A DNA stretch of 64,000 nucleotides from positions 8,086,001 to 8,150,000 of the forward strand of contig JAEOAD010000982.1 of NCBI GenBank assembly GCA_036365145.1, read 5' to 3'. Positions 1 through 12,464 of the stretch are shown piece by piece (the first letter of the stretch is position 1; every line of letters begins with the position of its first letter). The translations under genes and the position numbers were made by a program. The DNA is from Orientallactaga sibirica. Lineage: Eukaryota; Chordata; Mammalia; Rodentia; Dipodidae. The notes beneath the pieces are model-generated. The model did not search any database, was not told the DNA's origin, and worked only from the letters and a program-made list of their open reading frames with translations.

Positions 1-467
<467 letters not shown>

Positions 468-2177
468 TTAAAAAGAACACAAAATATTGGAATAATTAAC
501 CCTCTCAAATAAGTGCCTGTCAATAACAAGTAGGTATCAAAAAGAAATAAGATTCATAGAGAAGTCACTTTAACAAAGCACTGGTCCTAATGAAGTTATT
601 TTGGCATTTTTAAAATGCCTGCTTAACTTGCTGCCAACACAATTCCTAATGAATAATCACGTAAAACATGCTTTGGATGTGTTGCTATATCTAGGAATGT
701 TTGTTACAGAATAGACAGTGAGAAGACATTTGAGCTACAGGCAGACTCACGACAACCCTATTATTTGCTTGAATGTCACAAGACAACATTGTGAAAGTTA
801 CTGTGTTCCTTGATCTTCATTTTTGTTTGTAAAACCTGCAGCTTGCCTCAGATTCAGACTGGCAGTACATACATACAGATGTCAATGTCTCTTTTGTCTT
901 TAGCCTTGATAGTCAAATAATGAGAATTCTATCAATGTACTCATTAAAAGAAAATGACATCCTACAAAGAAATGCCAACTGCCCAGTGAGGTTTGTCGGA
1001 AAACATGATGGTCTGTGTTTATGTTTTATCTCCTTGTACATTAAACTGGAATGCATCACTAACTGTTCAAAAACTTCTGTGTATACTAAACAAGAATCCT
1101 ATACTGGAACACAGGGTCTTAAGTGTTACTTGCTTGCTGAAAGACACAATTTAGTCTCTTCTTCATTTTACACTTCATTATTCCAAAGTGATTGAGGCTT
1201 TCTTTAGGACTCAAAGCTTCATTTCCTACCAGGTATAGTCAACAAATAATCATCCAGAGGAAAACCTTGAAAATGACATCCTAGAAAAGTCAGCAAAAGA
1301 AAGAAACTATGGCTTACAGTAAGTTTCAAAATAAACAATGTTTTATTTTATTTCCTTTTTACTATATATATTCAGAAAATGCTAAAATATTGCTACTGCT
1401 AAAGATGGCTTTTGATCTGGAAGAATTTTGTTCCCATCACAGTAAGTGGAAGTCCTATGTTTTCATTGCTTCTATAAGAACGGCAACCCATGAAACTATG
1501 CCTTCTTATCTCTCATTTACAACAGACAAGGACAGACAGACAGAGGGGATTTACGGAAATACACTGCAAAAGGTGTAGTGGGTGACCTCCTCCAGCGACG
1601 GTTGCATGCTGAGAGGACTGGTAAGCTGTTTTTATAGTCGTTACGAGGAAAATGGTTAGGTCTCACTTATCAAGTGGCTCACCCATATGTGTGTGGCTCA
1701 TATCTGGATGACTAGGGAGGCATCTCCTTATTTTGCTGAGGATTAAGTTATATAGCGTGAGTTCTTTCTTCTTAGGATTGACTACTACCTGGGTAAGATG
1801 TTATGAGTTACTAAGGGTCAGACTCTAAATATTTTGGGTCTGTTTATTAAAAGTGTGGTATCTGAGCAGGTGGGACTACAAATATGTGTCACTATAGCCT
1901 GCTCATTTTCTTTATCTACTAGCCTTGGGGTTCTGGTGGCTATGAGGTGGGTTGACTGGAACTTCAGTTTGTGTTTTTTTTTTTGCTTTTTCTCTTTCAC
2001 CATGTTATTTGTAAATAAACTTTTATTAGCACATGGGCCCAGACCAAAAATTAGAAACTTCCACAGTAGTATCAGATGTCCTAAGACTAACCACAGCTAG
2101 GGCTTGTCATGGTTAACCCTTCCCGACATGGAAACCTACTACTTGGTAAGCCAGTTAAAATATAAACTTTTAGTGCT

Positions 2178-2371
2178 GGCTGGAGAGATTACTTAGTGGA
2201 TACGGCACTTGCCTGTGAAGCCTAAGGACCCAGGTTTTATTCCCCAGTACCCACGTAAGCCAGATGCACATGGAGCATCTGGAGTTTACAGTGGCTAGAG
2301 GCCCAGGTGCACCTATATTCTCTCTCTCTCTCTCCCTCTCTCTCTCTGTCTCTCAAATAAAAAAAAAAATA
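2178..2371 (+). mobile_element. B2-like SINE
   Basis: tRNA-derived head (ctggctggagagatt, B-box-like region), the family's gtaagccagatgcaca core, CT-rich segment and A-rich tail. Moderately diverged. Confidence 0.85.
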
Positions 2372-2375
2372 AGTG

Positions 2376-2520
2376 AGCCAGGTGTGGTGGCACACGCCTT
2401 TAATCCCAGCTCTTGGGAGGCAGAGGTAGGAGGATAGCCGTGAGTTCAAGGCCACCCTGAGACTACATAGTGAATTCCAGGTCAGCCTGGACCAGCGTGA
2501 AACCCTACCTCAAAAAAAAA
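2376..2520 (+). mobile_element. B1-like SINE
   Basis: 7SL-derived sequence from gccaggtgtggtggcacac to an A-tail. It sits directly after the tail of the preceding SINE. Confidence 0.85.
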
Positions 2521-2559
2521 GTGAGAATATTATATATATTTTAAAAGTGTTTGAATGAA

Positions 2560-3600
2560 GATCCTCTACATGGGTGGATAAAGCTGCTCCAAGAAGTCAT
2601 AGATTATTAATTATAAATTCCAATGCCAGGGATAAGATATCTCCCAATGAGTTGTTGGTCAGAGAGGCTACAGAGAACTCTGAAATAATATAGGCTATTA
2701 ATATTGCCCTTGATTGCCCATCACAACTGGATGGTCATAGTACTCAGCTATATATCCTGTGCATTCTATACCTAAACCTGTCAAGCAAGATATGCCCATT
2801 GGTATAATAGTGACATGAATATTATGGGAGTAACAAGTGGTTTTCGGATTGGATTTGAGAGCCAATCCATAGGAGGAATTTCATGCCTGGTACTGTAAAC
2901 CTGGCCAAAAGTCTGTGGCTAGAGACACAGAATCCTGGGGGGGGGACGACTTACTTCTGTGGTTATGCTGAATGGACGGTATTGTCAAGCTGCCTTTTAA
3001 ATAACTGTGTTTGTTCCTATGGATAAGTACTGCTTGAAGCCTTGATCACATAAGTTTCTTACTACAATGAGCAGTAGTTAATGCAGTGATGCATAGTTGG
3101 CACAATTACTGAGACTAAGTGATCACTGTGTGCTTAGCCTCAAACAGGGCATCTAAACTATCTCCTGCAAAGCTCAGGTCACCTCAGAGAAGAGGGGGTG
3201 GGAAGAATGTAAGAGAAGGAAAATGGGGAGGAGGGCTGCCAAATGCTGCCTTCTGGATACAACATGGCCATTATCCCCATGAACTCAGAGCAGCTATGGT
3301 TTCCTATATAAGACTGAGCTTGTCAATGTATCACCATTAATGGGAAGGGGATTTGTGAGACCAGATACCTTCCACAGTAGCTACTGGCACCTAATGCTTG
3401 CTGAGAGTGGGGGGTCAGGTTCATTAGTGATGTAGCCACTGATAAGTTGCCCATTCCATAGTTAAATAAGCTTCCACCCATGAGCACATTTGAGAAAAGG
3501 CATGAAAGTTAGATGGGGATTAATGGGGAAGAAGGGTATTAATGAGAGGAGAAAAAAAACAGGGTAGTTGGAAGGAATAACAGCAAAACACATTATATAC
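2560..3600 (+). mobile_element. L1 3'-UTR-like fragment, 5'-truncated
   Basis: It matches the rodent L1 3'-UTR pattern: gaatttcatgcctggtact, agaagagggggtgggaagaa, acaacatggccattat and gatgtagccactgataagtt, in that order. Similar units recur at 12465, 26735 and 36120. No ORF2 sequence is present. Ends are approximate. Confidence 0.6.
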
Positions 3601-3964
3601 ATATATGAAAAATGAAAAAAGTAAAAGTACATGTGCTCTTACATATAGTCATAGCAATGTAAGAGAATTTCTAATATGAAGAAAAGTTAAGACAGAAACA
3701 TTTGTCAATGATTTAGGGTTTCCATAAATACACAAAAAGCTTAAATAGTCACTCAGAATGTTTCTGCTTCAGAAACATTGGTGGGCAGCCACCAAGCTTT
3801 GTACATATAGTAATTCCTGTGTAGAAAGGGCACCACATCTTCAAATTGGAGTTCTGCCAAAGCACAAGAAAACATAGCTTTGAAAACTTCGTACATCTAT
3901 TTGACATACAATTGCAAAGACTTTGTATTAAACTGCCAAGCATTTTAAAAGATTATATATCACT

Positions 3965-4075
3965 CTCTTTTTGAGACACAGGCTTATGTAGCTAAGTCTG
4001 GCCTTAAACATCTAATCTTCCTGCATCTACCTTCAGAATGCTGGTATTACAGGTGTGTGTCACCATGCCCAGCTA
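3965..4075 (-). mobile_element. Old B1-like SINE
   Basis: Diverged antisense 7SL-derived sequence, tttttgagacacaggcttat to caccatgcccagct. Confidence 0.6.
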
Positions 4076-4117
4076 TAAATCACTCTTAAATGGTTAATGT
4101 ATTTACTTAAAACAATT

Positions 4118-4271
4118 TTCTTTTTGTTTTTTTTCAAGGCAGGGTCTCATTCTAGCACAGGCTGACATGGAGCTATTTCTGTAGCCCCAGGCTGCCCTCT
4201 AACTTATAGTGATCCTCCTACCTCAGCCTCCCAAGTGCTAGGACCAAAGGCATGTGCCACCACACATGGCT
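4118..4271 (-). mobile_element. B1-like SINE
   Basis: Antisense B1-like copy with leading T-tract, cctcagcctcccaagtgct box and the 5' end at catgtgccaccacacatgg. Diverged. Confidence 0.75.
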
Positions 4272-4299
4272 TTAAAATAAGTTTTAAAAGCAAACACAG

Positions 4300-4690
4300 G
4301 GGTTGGGGAGACGGCTCGGAGGTTAAAAGTGCTTGCTATAAAAGCATAAAGGTCTGAGACTGTCCAGTTCAATTCCCCAGCACCCACATAAACAGCTTGG
4401 CAGGGTCATGCCCATCTGTAACAGTCCTACAGCATGATGGAGACCAGAGAATACATGGGGCGTTTGGTCAGCTGATCTGACCTAAAACCACAGCTCTGGG
4501 TTCAGTGAGAGAGTCTGTCTCAAGGAAACAGTTGGATGAGGGACAAGCGGAGGACACCTCACATTCTCTAGCTTCTGCACATTGACATAGAGTGTGCACA
4601 TCTGCAGTCGTGTGCATACACCACACACACATCACACCACGCCACATATCCTCTTGAAACTATCCCCATCTTAAAAAAAAAAAAAGCAAC
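4300..4690 (+). mobile_element. Old composite tRNA-headed SINE
   Basis: B2/B3-type head (ggggagacggctcggaggtt), then ggttcagtgagagagtctgt and a CA-rich tail, like the element at 52560. Family name uncertain (B3/RSINE-like). Confidence 0.5.
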
Positions 4691-4699
4691 AAAAATATT

Positions 4700-4807
4700 T
4701 GGGCAGGGTGGCACATGCCTGTAATCCTAGTACTCAGGAGGCTGAATCAGGAGGATAGCTTCAAGTTCAAGACCAGGGAAGGCTACATGTGAGTTCTTAT
4801 CTCAAAA
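4700..4807 (+). mobile_element. Old B1-like SINE
   Basis: gggcagggtggcacatgcct through ggctacatgtgagttct to an A-rich end. Shortened and diverged. Confidence 0.6.
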
Positions 4808-5008
4808 TACAAACAAAGTAGCAAAAAAAAAAAAATAGAACCACACAGTTATACTGACAAGATATGACTGGCAAAGCAGGGCCATTGACAGAGGAATGTG
4901 GGGTAGGCAAAACACCTTCATATCAAGTACAAGGTGAAAGGAACCTTGGAAAAGTCTGACAGTGGCAAGCAGGGGACTGAGCAATACCTGACTGAGTCAC
5001 AACCTCCT

Positions 5009-5106
5009 TGTAGTTAGTCACCTTCTCATTGCTGGGACAAAGCACCTGACCAAAAGCAGCTGATGGGAGCAAAGTGGTGTGTGTGTGTGTGCGCGCGCGC
5101 GAGGGG

Positions 5107-5137
<31 letters not shown>

Positions 5138-5408
5138 TTGGCTTAAAGTCTTAAGGGAAAGCAACATGATGGCAGGAGAAAGCCGGTCATGAGTACAGGC
5201 TGGACATCACCTCTGCCACAAAGGGGAGAAAACAGTACCAGGAGAGTGAGCTAAACTCTGTCAACGGGGAGCTGGCTATATTACCCTTAAGTCTACTCTC
5301 ATAACACACCTCCTCCAGCAAGCCTCCACCTTTCAAATTGCCATCACCTGGGGACCAAGCATTCCAAATACATGAGTTTATGGGGGACATCTTATTCAAA
5401 CCACGACA
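5009..5408 (-). mobile_element. URR1-like short element, copy 1
   Basis: On the minus strand it starts with tgtcgtggtttgaataag and ends with gaaggtgactaactaca. It is flanked by CTCCT at 5004-5008 and 5409-5413. Shares end sequences and internal words with copies at 24222 and 43990. Non-coding, about 400 bp. It contains a GT/GC/GA microsatellite. Short imperfect terminal inverted repeats favour a hAT-type non-autonomous transposon. A small LTR is the alternative. Confidence 0.55.
5079..5134. repeat. Compound (GT)n(GC)n(GA)n microsatellite
   Basis: Consecutive GT, GC and GA dinucleotide runs inside the URR1-like element. The GC run is an alternating purine-pyrimidine tract. Confidence 0.95.
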
Positions 5409-6318
5409 CTCCTAGAGAGAAAAGAATTTGGAAGACAGGGTGACATTATGTCTTCAGGGACAGGGCAAGGGAGTGGATTAAGTGGAAACCAATGTACATG
5501 GTGCTATAAACATATCTAAAATGGTCCTGGGAATCCTGTGTTGAGGAGTTAGCTAGAATTCATGTCCCTGGTAAGAAGGGCTATAGACCACAGAGAAGCA
5601 TGGGGAGAAAGCTCTTAGAGGTAAGATTACTCAAAAAGACACCATTTTAACATATTTAATATAGTGACGAGACCTGAAAATAAACTCTTCTAGAAACTTT
5701 TATGTACTTATAATTTACATTGTCAAGGAAGTCACTACAAGACAAATACACATGCCTCCTTTCATGGTATGGGTTATACCACTAATGACTATCACATAAC
5801 TCACAAATTTATCATCAGGCTACCAAACTTCGTATCATTGGAATAATTTTCTTTGTAAATGTAAAGTAGAAAAGCCATGTAACAATTCAAATAGAAGAGA
5901 GACAAGTGGGCTTGAATTGAACATGACCTCAGAGAAGATACAGTAATAAATTGAACCTATGAAGTACAAAGGAGCCACTAAATGCTGGTAACTATTCCTT
6001 GACTTTGTATAATAAATCTTGTGGACACAAAGAGTAAAGAAACCAGCCAAGAATGCTCTTGAAGATGGGAAGGGAAACACTAATTGAAAACAATTATTTT
6101 AAAGGAGAATAAACAGCTCAGAAGCACAATCACACTTGCACAGCTAAGCAGGCAAATGTTTATAACCAATTCATAGATGCTCTCCAAGACCTCAATGTGC
6201 CAGATCTTGAGTTTTCAGTACTCCAATTCATTAAGAAAAATATTCTACACAGAAGGAAAATTTGCATGAATAGGCTGGGGATTTAAATATTAACCTTCAC
6301 ATTAAGAATCATTGTCAA

Positions 6319-6486
6319 GCCGGGCGTGGTGGCGCACGCCTTTAATCCCAGCACTTGGGAGGCAGAAGAAGGAGGATCGCCGAGAGTTCAAGGCCACCCT
6401 GAGACTACATGGTTAATTCCAGGTCAGCCTGGACCAGAGTGAGACCCTGCCTCGAAAAACCAAAAAAAAAAAAAAAAAAAAAAAAA
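6319..6486 (+). mobile_element. B1-like SINE (first of a cluster)
   Basis: Near-consensus copy with intact CpGs and a long A-tail. Target repeat aagaatcattgtcaag lies at 6303-6318 and again at 6487-6502. Confidence 0.92.
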
Positions 6487-6502
6487 AAGAATCATTGTCA
6501 AG

Positions 6503-6660
6503 CCAGGAGTGGTGGCGCATGCCTTTAATCCCAGCACTCAGGAGGCAGAGGTAGGAGGATCGCCGAGAGTTCGAGGCCACCCTGAGACTACATAGTGAAT
6601 TCCAGGTCAGCCTGAGCCAGAGTGAGACCCTACCTCAAAAAAACAAACAAAACAAAACAA
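6503..6660 (+). mobile_element. B1-like SINE (second of a cluster)
   Basis: It starts at gccaggagtggtggcgcat and has an (AAAAC)-type tail. It lies between a perfect and a variant copy of the same target word. Confidence 0.92.
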
Positions 6661-6676
6661 AAAAATCATTGTCTTT

Positions 6677-6880
6677 GGGGCTGGAGAGATAGCTCAGGAG
6701 TTAAAGGCATTTGCTTGCAAAGTCTGACAGCTTGGATTCAATTCCCCAGTACCCAGGTAAAGCCAGATGCACAAATTGGTGCATGCATCTGGAGTTCATT
6801 TGCAGGGACAGGAGGCCCTAGTGCACCCATTCTTTCTCTCACGCTCTCATCTCTGCTAAGTCAATAAGTAAATTTTTTTT
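6677..6880 (+). mobile_element. B2-like SINE (third of a cluster)
   Basis: ggctggagagatagctcagg head and CT-poor tail. Flanked by aaaaatcattgtcttt (6661) and the diverged aagaattattgttttc (6885). Confidence 0.9.
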
Positions 6881-7108
6881 AAAGAAGAATTATTGTTTTC
6901 TACTTCTCTCCTAATAATAGATGAAAGTAACTATTTCTGACTCTCATAATCTAATAATCTCTGATGCCAAGACCATATTCTAGGAGACGAAGGAAGATAG
7001 GGAGGTTTGTAGAAACAAAGCAACAGAACTGGGGAATGTGGGGTCTAGAAAGACAACCTGACTAGTCCAATTCTGGGTATATATGTATGTTTCAAAAAAC
7101 AAGTGTTG

Positions 7109-7317
7109 CGCTGGAGAGATGGCTGAGAGGTTAAGGCATTTGCCTGCAAAGCTAAAGGATCCCGGTTCGACTCTCCAGCCCCCACATAAGCCAGATGCAT
7201 AAGGGGGCACATGCATGTGGAGTTTGTTTGCAGTGGCTGGAGGCCCTGGCATGCCCATTCTTTTTCTCTCTGCCTCTTTCTCTCAAATAAAATAAAATAA
7301 ATAAATAAAATATTAAA
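7109..7317 (+). mobile_element. B2-like SINE
   Basis: Complete copy with B-box ggttcgactctcc. Direct repeats aaaaacaagtgtt flank it at about 7096 and 7318. Confidence 0.92.
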
Positions 7318-7402
7318 AAAAAACAAGTGTTAAGGCTGGAAGTTGTCTGTTATATTTTTAAAACCTAACAAAGGATCAAGGAACATTTTCGTTATTTACA
7401 TA

Positions 7403-7448
7403 CATGTATGTATGTATGTATGTATGTATGTATGTATGTATGTATGTG
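7403..7448. repeat. (ATGT)n microsatellite
   Basis: About eleven tandem ATGT units, adjoining the tail side of an antisense B2-like SINE. Confidence 0.95.
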
Positions 7449-7599
7449 AGTGCCAGGACCTGTTAATGCTGCAAAGGAATATCAGATGCTTGTACCACCT
7501 TTTTTTGTACCTGGTTTGTGTGGGTAGTTTTGGAATTGAACCTGGGCTGGCAGGCTTTGCAAGCAAGCATCTTTAACCACTGAGCCACCGTTCCAGCCT
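7449..7599 (-). mobile_element. B2-like SINE, diverged
   Basis: Antisense copy ending with aaccactgagccaccgttcc, the complement of the tRNA-like head. Confidence 0.8.
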
Positions 7600-7648
7600 C
7601 AAGGAAAGTTTTAAAAAGTAAAACAAACAAAAGAACCCAAGAAGATTT

Positions 7649-7790
7649 TAGCTGAGTATGGTGGTACACACCCTTAATCCTGGTACTTCAAAGGCAGAGG
7701 CAGGAAGATTAAAGTTCTTTAAAGTTCAAGGCCAATCTGATCTCCACAATAAGTTCCAGACCAGCCAGAGCTACACAGTGAGAACTTGTT
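7649..7790 (+). mobile_element. Old B1-like SINE
   Basis: agctgagtatggtggtacac through gccagagctacacagtgag. Contains a short internal duplication (ttaaagttc). Confidence 0.75.
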
Positions 7791-7819
7791 TTTTTTAAAA
7801 AAGAACTAATAAATTTTTG

Positions 7820-7947
7820 TTGTTTGACTTTTGTTCTTTGGGACAAAATTTCACTCTATAGCCCAGGATAGCCTGTAACTCATGGCAATCCTCCTGACTC
7901 TGCCTCCTGAGTGCTAGAATTATAGGCATGTGCCACCACACCAGCAA
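7820..7947 (-). mobile_element. Old B1-like SINE
   Basis: Antisense copy with actctgcctcctgagtgcta and catgtgccaccacaccag. Confidence 0.75.
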
Positions 7948-8032
7948 GAATCAAGTTTTTTAAACACTGCTTAAAAAAGGAAAAAGCAACACTTTTAATT
8001 ATTGGCTTTACTATTTTCATATGCTTATTTAA

Positions 8033-8226
8033 AAATATTTTATTTTTATTTATTTATTTGATATATATAGAGAGAATGGGCATGCCAGGGCCTCCATCCA
8101 CTGCAAACGAACTCCAGACGCATGAGCCCCCTTGTACATCTGGCTAATGTGGGTCCTGGGGAATCAAACCTGGGTCCTTTGGCTTTGCAGGCAAACGCCT
8201 TAACCACTAAGCCATCTCTCCAGCCC
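8033..8226 (-). mobile_element. B2-like SINE
   Basis: Antisense near-complete copy. Direct repeats tcatatgcttattt occur at about 8018 and 8227. Confidence 0.92.
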
Positions 8227-8724
8227 TCATATGCTTATTTTTATTAAAAGTTAATTTCTCAACTCAACTGAAAGCAAGAACCCCCCCAAAAAATCCAAGA
8301 CCTTTCTAAGGAGGCAGCTTACTTGGTTCAGTTTCAGAATGTCTCACCCATGGGCTGGGTATCCTTTTTTGAATTCCAGGAGTCCCCCGACCCTGGTCTA
8401 AACGTCTTCCTCCAGGGATCACCCCTGAGTCCCATTTCTACAGAACCTGCTAGCTCTTGATGCTAGAACCCCCCTGAGTTGCTAACTCAATGCTACCTTT
8501 CCAAAGGAATCCATAGGTTTCCTTAATATACTTGTTAAAGATAAGAAAGTCATTAAGATTCATACAACTCTTTAATTATAGTTCTGAATCATGTAATAAG
8601 TATGATATTTTTGAATAAAGAGGGCTTTCCTTCTTTTCACTAATTGCATAATTTTAGCAGCCACCTCCTCAGCCTACTTATAAGACCAACACTGCATTTA
8701 CATTTCCTTAAAAGGGGATATTTA

Positions 8725-8976
<252 letters not shown>

Positions 8977-9326
8977 TTATTTAGCAAATACAGTTCAGGG
9001 AACGAAATAAAGCAAAACAAAACAAAACAAAACCCCTTCTATATCACCCACAATCCCACAATTGTCCCCTTAGTATACAGTCTTTCTTCTATAATATCTA
9101 GATCATATTATACACAGTCTTATATCCCACACTTTTCACATATATTGAAAAACAGTTTTTGAGACATAATTTAAACATTTACAAATCTTTAAAATACGAA
9201 TCTTCTTCCTCATTCTCCTGTCCCTCAGATACCCAGGTACTCTCTCTGGAAGCAGCTCAGGTGACCAGTTTCTTATGTACCTTGTATGTGGTATATTCTG
9301 TACATATATTTTTATCTGATCCTTTT

Positions 9327-9479
9327 TTCTTTTTTTGGTTTTTCAAGGTAGGGTCTCACTCTAGCCCAGGTTGACCTGGAATTCATTATGTAGTTTCAGG
9401 GTGGCCTAAAACTCACAGCAGTCCTCATACCTCTGCCTCCTAAGTGCTGGGATTAAAGGCGTGTGCCACCACGCCCAGC
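9327..9479 (-). mobile_element. B1-like SINE
   Basis: Antisense copy flanked by ttatctgat words on both sides (target duplication with drift). Confidence 0.9.
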
Positions 9480-9777
9480 TTATCTGATACTTTTTCTTTT
9501 ACGTAATAGCAGCATACACACAACTGTCTGCAATCCTTCCCACTTTACATACAGTGTTAAGAGATCATTCTATATTGTTAGAGTTCCAACTCTGTGGATA
9601 TACTTCAGTTTTCAGGAATTGTCAAATTACAAAAAGGTTGCCCTTTTAATCAACATTATCATAATAAATAATCTTATATTTTTGGAGGGGAGCAGATACT
9701 GGTGGCTGAAGCCAGGGCCTTGTGAATATTAGGCAAGTGTACTACAATTAAGTTACATCCCCAGACTGTATAACACT

Positions 9778-9840
9778 TTTTCTTTTTTTAAGTTTTTCGA
9801 GGTATGGTCTCGCTCTAGCTCAGGCTGACCTGGAATTAGG
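9778..9840 (-). mobile_element. B1-like SINE fragment
   Basis: Only the T-tract and gtatggtctcgctctagctc part remain. The 5' two-thirds is missing. Confidence 0.75.
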
Positions 9841-10028
9841 AATTAGAGTGTTTAATTTCCAAACTGGTAAAGGTGCTTAAAGACTGAGGCAACAATTTTA
9901 CTTTTATCTGTGCTAGGTTTTAAGAAGCATTCACTTTTATTTGGGTACTATAGTGACGATACATAATTTATACATGGTTATGACTCAACAAAAAAGTGAA
10001 ATTATTTTCAACTGAATAAAGAAAGTTC

Positions 10029-10177
10029 AGCCAGGCGTGGTGGTGCACATCTTTAGTCCCAGCACTTGGGAGGCTGAGGTAGGAAGATCACTGTGAGTTC
10101 AAGACCAGCCTAAGACTACATAGTGAATTTTAGGTCAGGGTGGACTAGAGCAAGACCCTACCTCAAAAAAGAAAAAA
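10029..10177 (+). mobile_element. B1-like SINE
   Basis: cagccaggcgtggtggtgc start and A-rich tail, moderately diverged. Confidence 0.9.
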
Positions 10178-10377
10178 AGATTCAAAAGTTAGAAAACATA
10201 AAATTGCATTTAATTTCATTTTCCTTCTTTATTCTACTTACATCTTAAAAGTTACTAAATGATTAAGGTCTTGATCAATAAATACTGACTATATTTCAGA
10301 ACATATTAACAAAACCCAACTAATTTAGGTGATAATTTATGCCAAATTAAACTGAAAGAACCTTGAGGGTTCATTTG

Positions 10378-10520
10378 TTTGTTTTGAGGTAGAGTTTCAC
10401 TCTAGTCCAGGCTGACCTGGAATTTACTATGTAGTCTTAGGGTGGCCTGGAACTCACAGTGATCCTCCTACCTCTGCCTCTTGAGTGCTGGGTTTAAAAG
10501 CGTGCACCACCATGTCCAGT
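10378..10520 (-). mobile_element. B1-like SINE
   Basis: Antisense copy. gagggttcattt before it and gagggctcattt after it are the target duplication. Confidence 0.9.
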
Positions 10521-11014
10521 TTGAGGGCTCATTTTTTTCTAATAAACAACATTTCTCAATCAGTGTTCTAAACATTAGTGCTTTATTAGTTTAATAAAAA
10601 CATTATTCTCCAATTAAATTTGGGAAACATTTGGTGAGACAGAACAGCTTCTGTATTGTGAGATTTCTCAAAGTCTTTACAGGTTAATGAATATTGTAAA
10701 TTTTTAGAAAGGTTATATGGTATGTGACCTTTCCCAAAAGCCATACCTCCTCCTCCACCTCTGCCTCCACACCTATTTCCACTGTGTTCTCTGGGACACA
10801 GATTAGCATAGCACAGCAAAGTGCTGAGAATGCAGCTTAGCAACTTCCAGCTGTGGTAAGTGCACAGTGTAGGCTCTGTGCACAGTGTAGCTTCCACATT
10901 TTGATGGCTGACTGGACATAAAATGAAACTGCTATATAAACAGCTCTTTGAAGGCCTACTATCAGACAACTGATGCTTGTTTATACATCTATTGGCCAAA
11001 ATAAAATCTGGGAA

Positions 11015-11170
11015 CGCTGGGCGTGGTGGCGCATGCCTTTAATCCCAGCACTCGGGAGGCAGAGGTAAGAAGATCGCTGTGAGTTTGAGGCCACCCTAAG
11101 ACTACATAATGAATTTCAGGTCAGCCTGGGCTAGAGTGAGACCCTATCTTGAACAAACCCATCCCCCTCC
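11015..11170 (+). mobile_element. B1-like SINE
   Basis: Near-consensus copy (gctgggcgtggtggcgcatg). It lies about 1 kb from exon 10, and its antisense counterpart on the other side is at 13011. Confidence 0.9.
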
Positions 11171-11269
11171 CTCCAAAAACCCGGGAAAATAGGAAAAATA
11201 GTTCTCACTCAAGGGACTACTACCTATTGGGGAAGCAAACTGCTTTTGTTTTTGTTTTATTTAATAAAT

Positions 11270-11430
11270 TGTTTTTAAAACTTACTTATTGATTTGTAAG
11301 TGTACACACGTGCATACATGTGTATGTGTGTGCATATATGGGTATGTATGAGCATACCAGGGTCCCTTGCTCTGCAAATGAATGCCCATCTGACTATGTG
11401 GGTAGCTGGGGAATAACTGCTGAGGCAACG
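11270..11430 (-). mobile_element. Old B2-like SINE, partial
   Basis: gcataccagggtcccttgct and tgggtagctggggaataact correspond to the family core in antisense. The head is lost. Confidence 0.6.
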
Positions 11431-11454
11431 TCCCAGACCCCTCCCTCCCCCCCC

Positions 11455-11565
11455 TTTTTTGAGGTAGGCTTCACTCTAGCTCAGGATGGCCTAGAACACA
11501 TAGCAATCCTTCTGCTTTAGCCTCCAAATGGTGGGATTACAGACATGTACCACCATACCCAGCAA
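11455..11565 (-). mobile_element. Old B1-like SINE
   Basis: Antisense copy from gaggtaggcttcactctagc to taccaccatacccagc. Confidence 0.8.
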
Positions 11566-12090
11566 GGAATTCTTGAATAAAGAAATCTGAGGGTGTCTGT
11601 GGTAGCTCAGAACAGGATGTCTTTTGGAGAGGGGAGCTAGCACAAGGAGGAACACTCCGGCATGGTAGCAGTAATAGTGATCCTGACAGAGTCAGAAAGG
11701 TGATATGTCTAGCAGAGAATAGGTCAGGTCAGAAGGAAAGAGAAGAAGTAGATTCACTAATTAAATTTGTACGGACTAGGAGGGGCCTTCACTATCATAT
11801 TAAACACTGTATAATCTCTTGCCCTTCAATACTCACTTTAAGATTTGTCTTAAAACTTAACACCTGAGCAGTCTTTAGTGCCAACAGATTTTATTCTTCT
11901 GGCCATGTTAGGAAAGTAATTTAGGGAGTGCATGTTCCTGTCTACATGGACTGAGACAACACCAGATTCCCGTTGCAATTATACATAAATTACATGGCTT
12001 TTAACATGACATAGTCTCTTCATTATTCATCTATTTGTAGATTCATAAATGTAGACGATGGTCACAAGAACATTCATAAATCAAAGATCA

Positions 12091-12243
<153 letters not shown>

Positions 12244-12464
12244 CTATGTGTATGTTACGCTTATAAGCATTAAAGGGAGTAGGTGAGCAGAAATTACTGC
12301 CGTAGTATCAATCCAAGTCAAATTCACATTTGTATATTACTTTTGGTATGTATATATTTTAGATATGAATTAATATGGCAAGATGTTAAATAATGGGAAA
12401 GCTTGCAGGTGAAATAGGCTTAAAATTAGGCAGGCAATACTGAAGCCTAAATAAACTACATTAT

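Noticed and set aside
920..1578. Two plus-strand open frames in intron 11 (920-1195 and 1309-1578)
   Set aside because: No recognisable domain, AT-rich composition, no splice or promoter context, and opposite to the CDKL5 transcript.
7343..7576. Open frame rich in CMYV repeats
   Set aside because: It is the translation of an ATGT microsatellite plus an antisense B2-like SINE.
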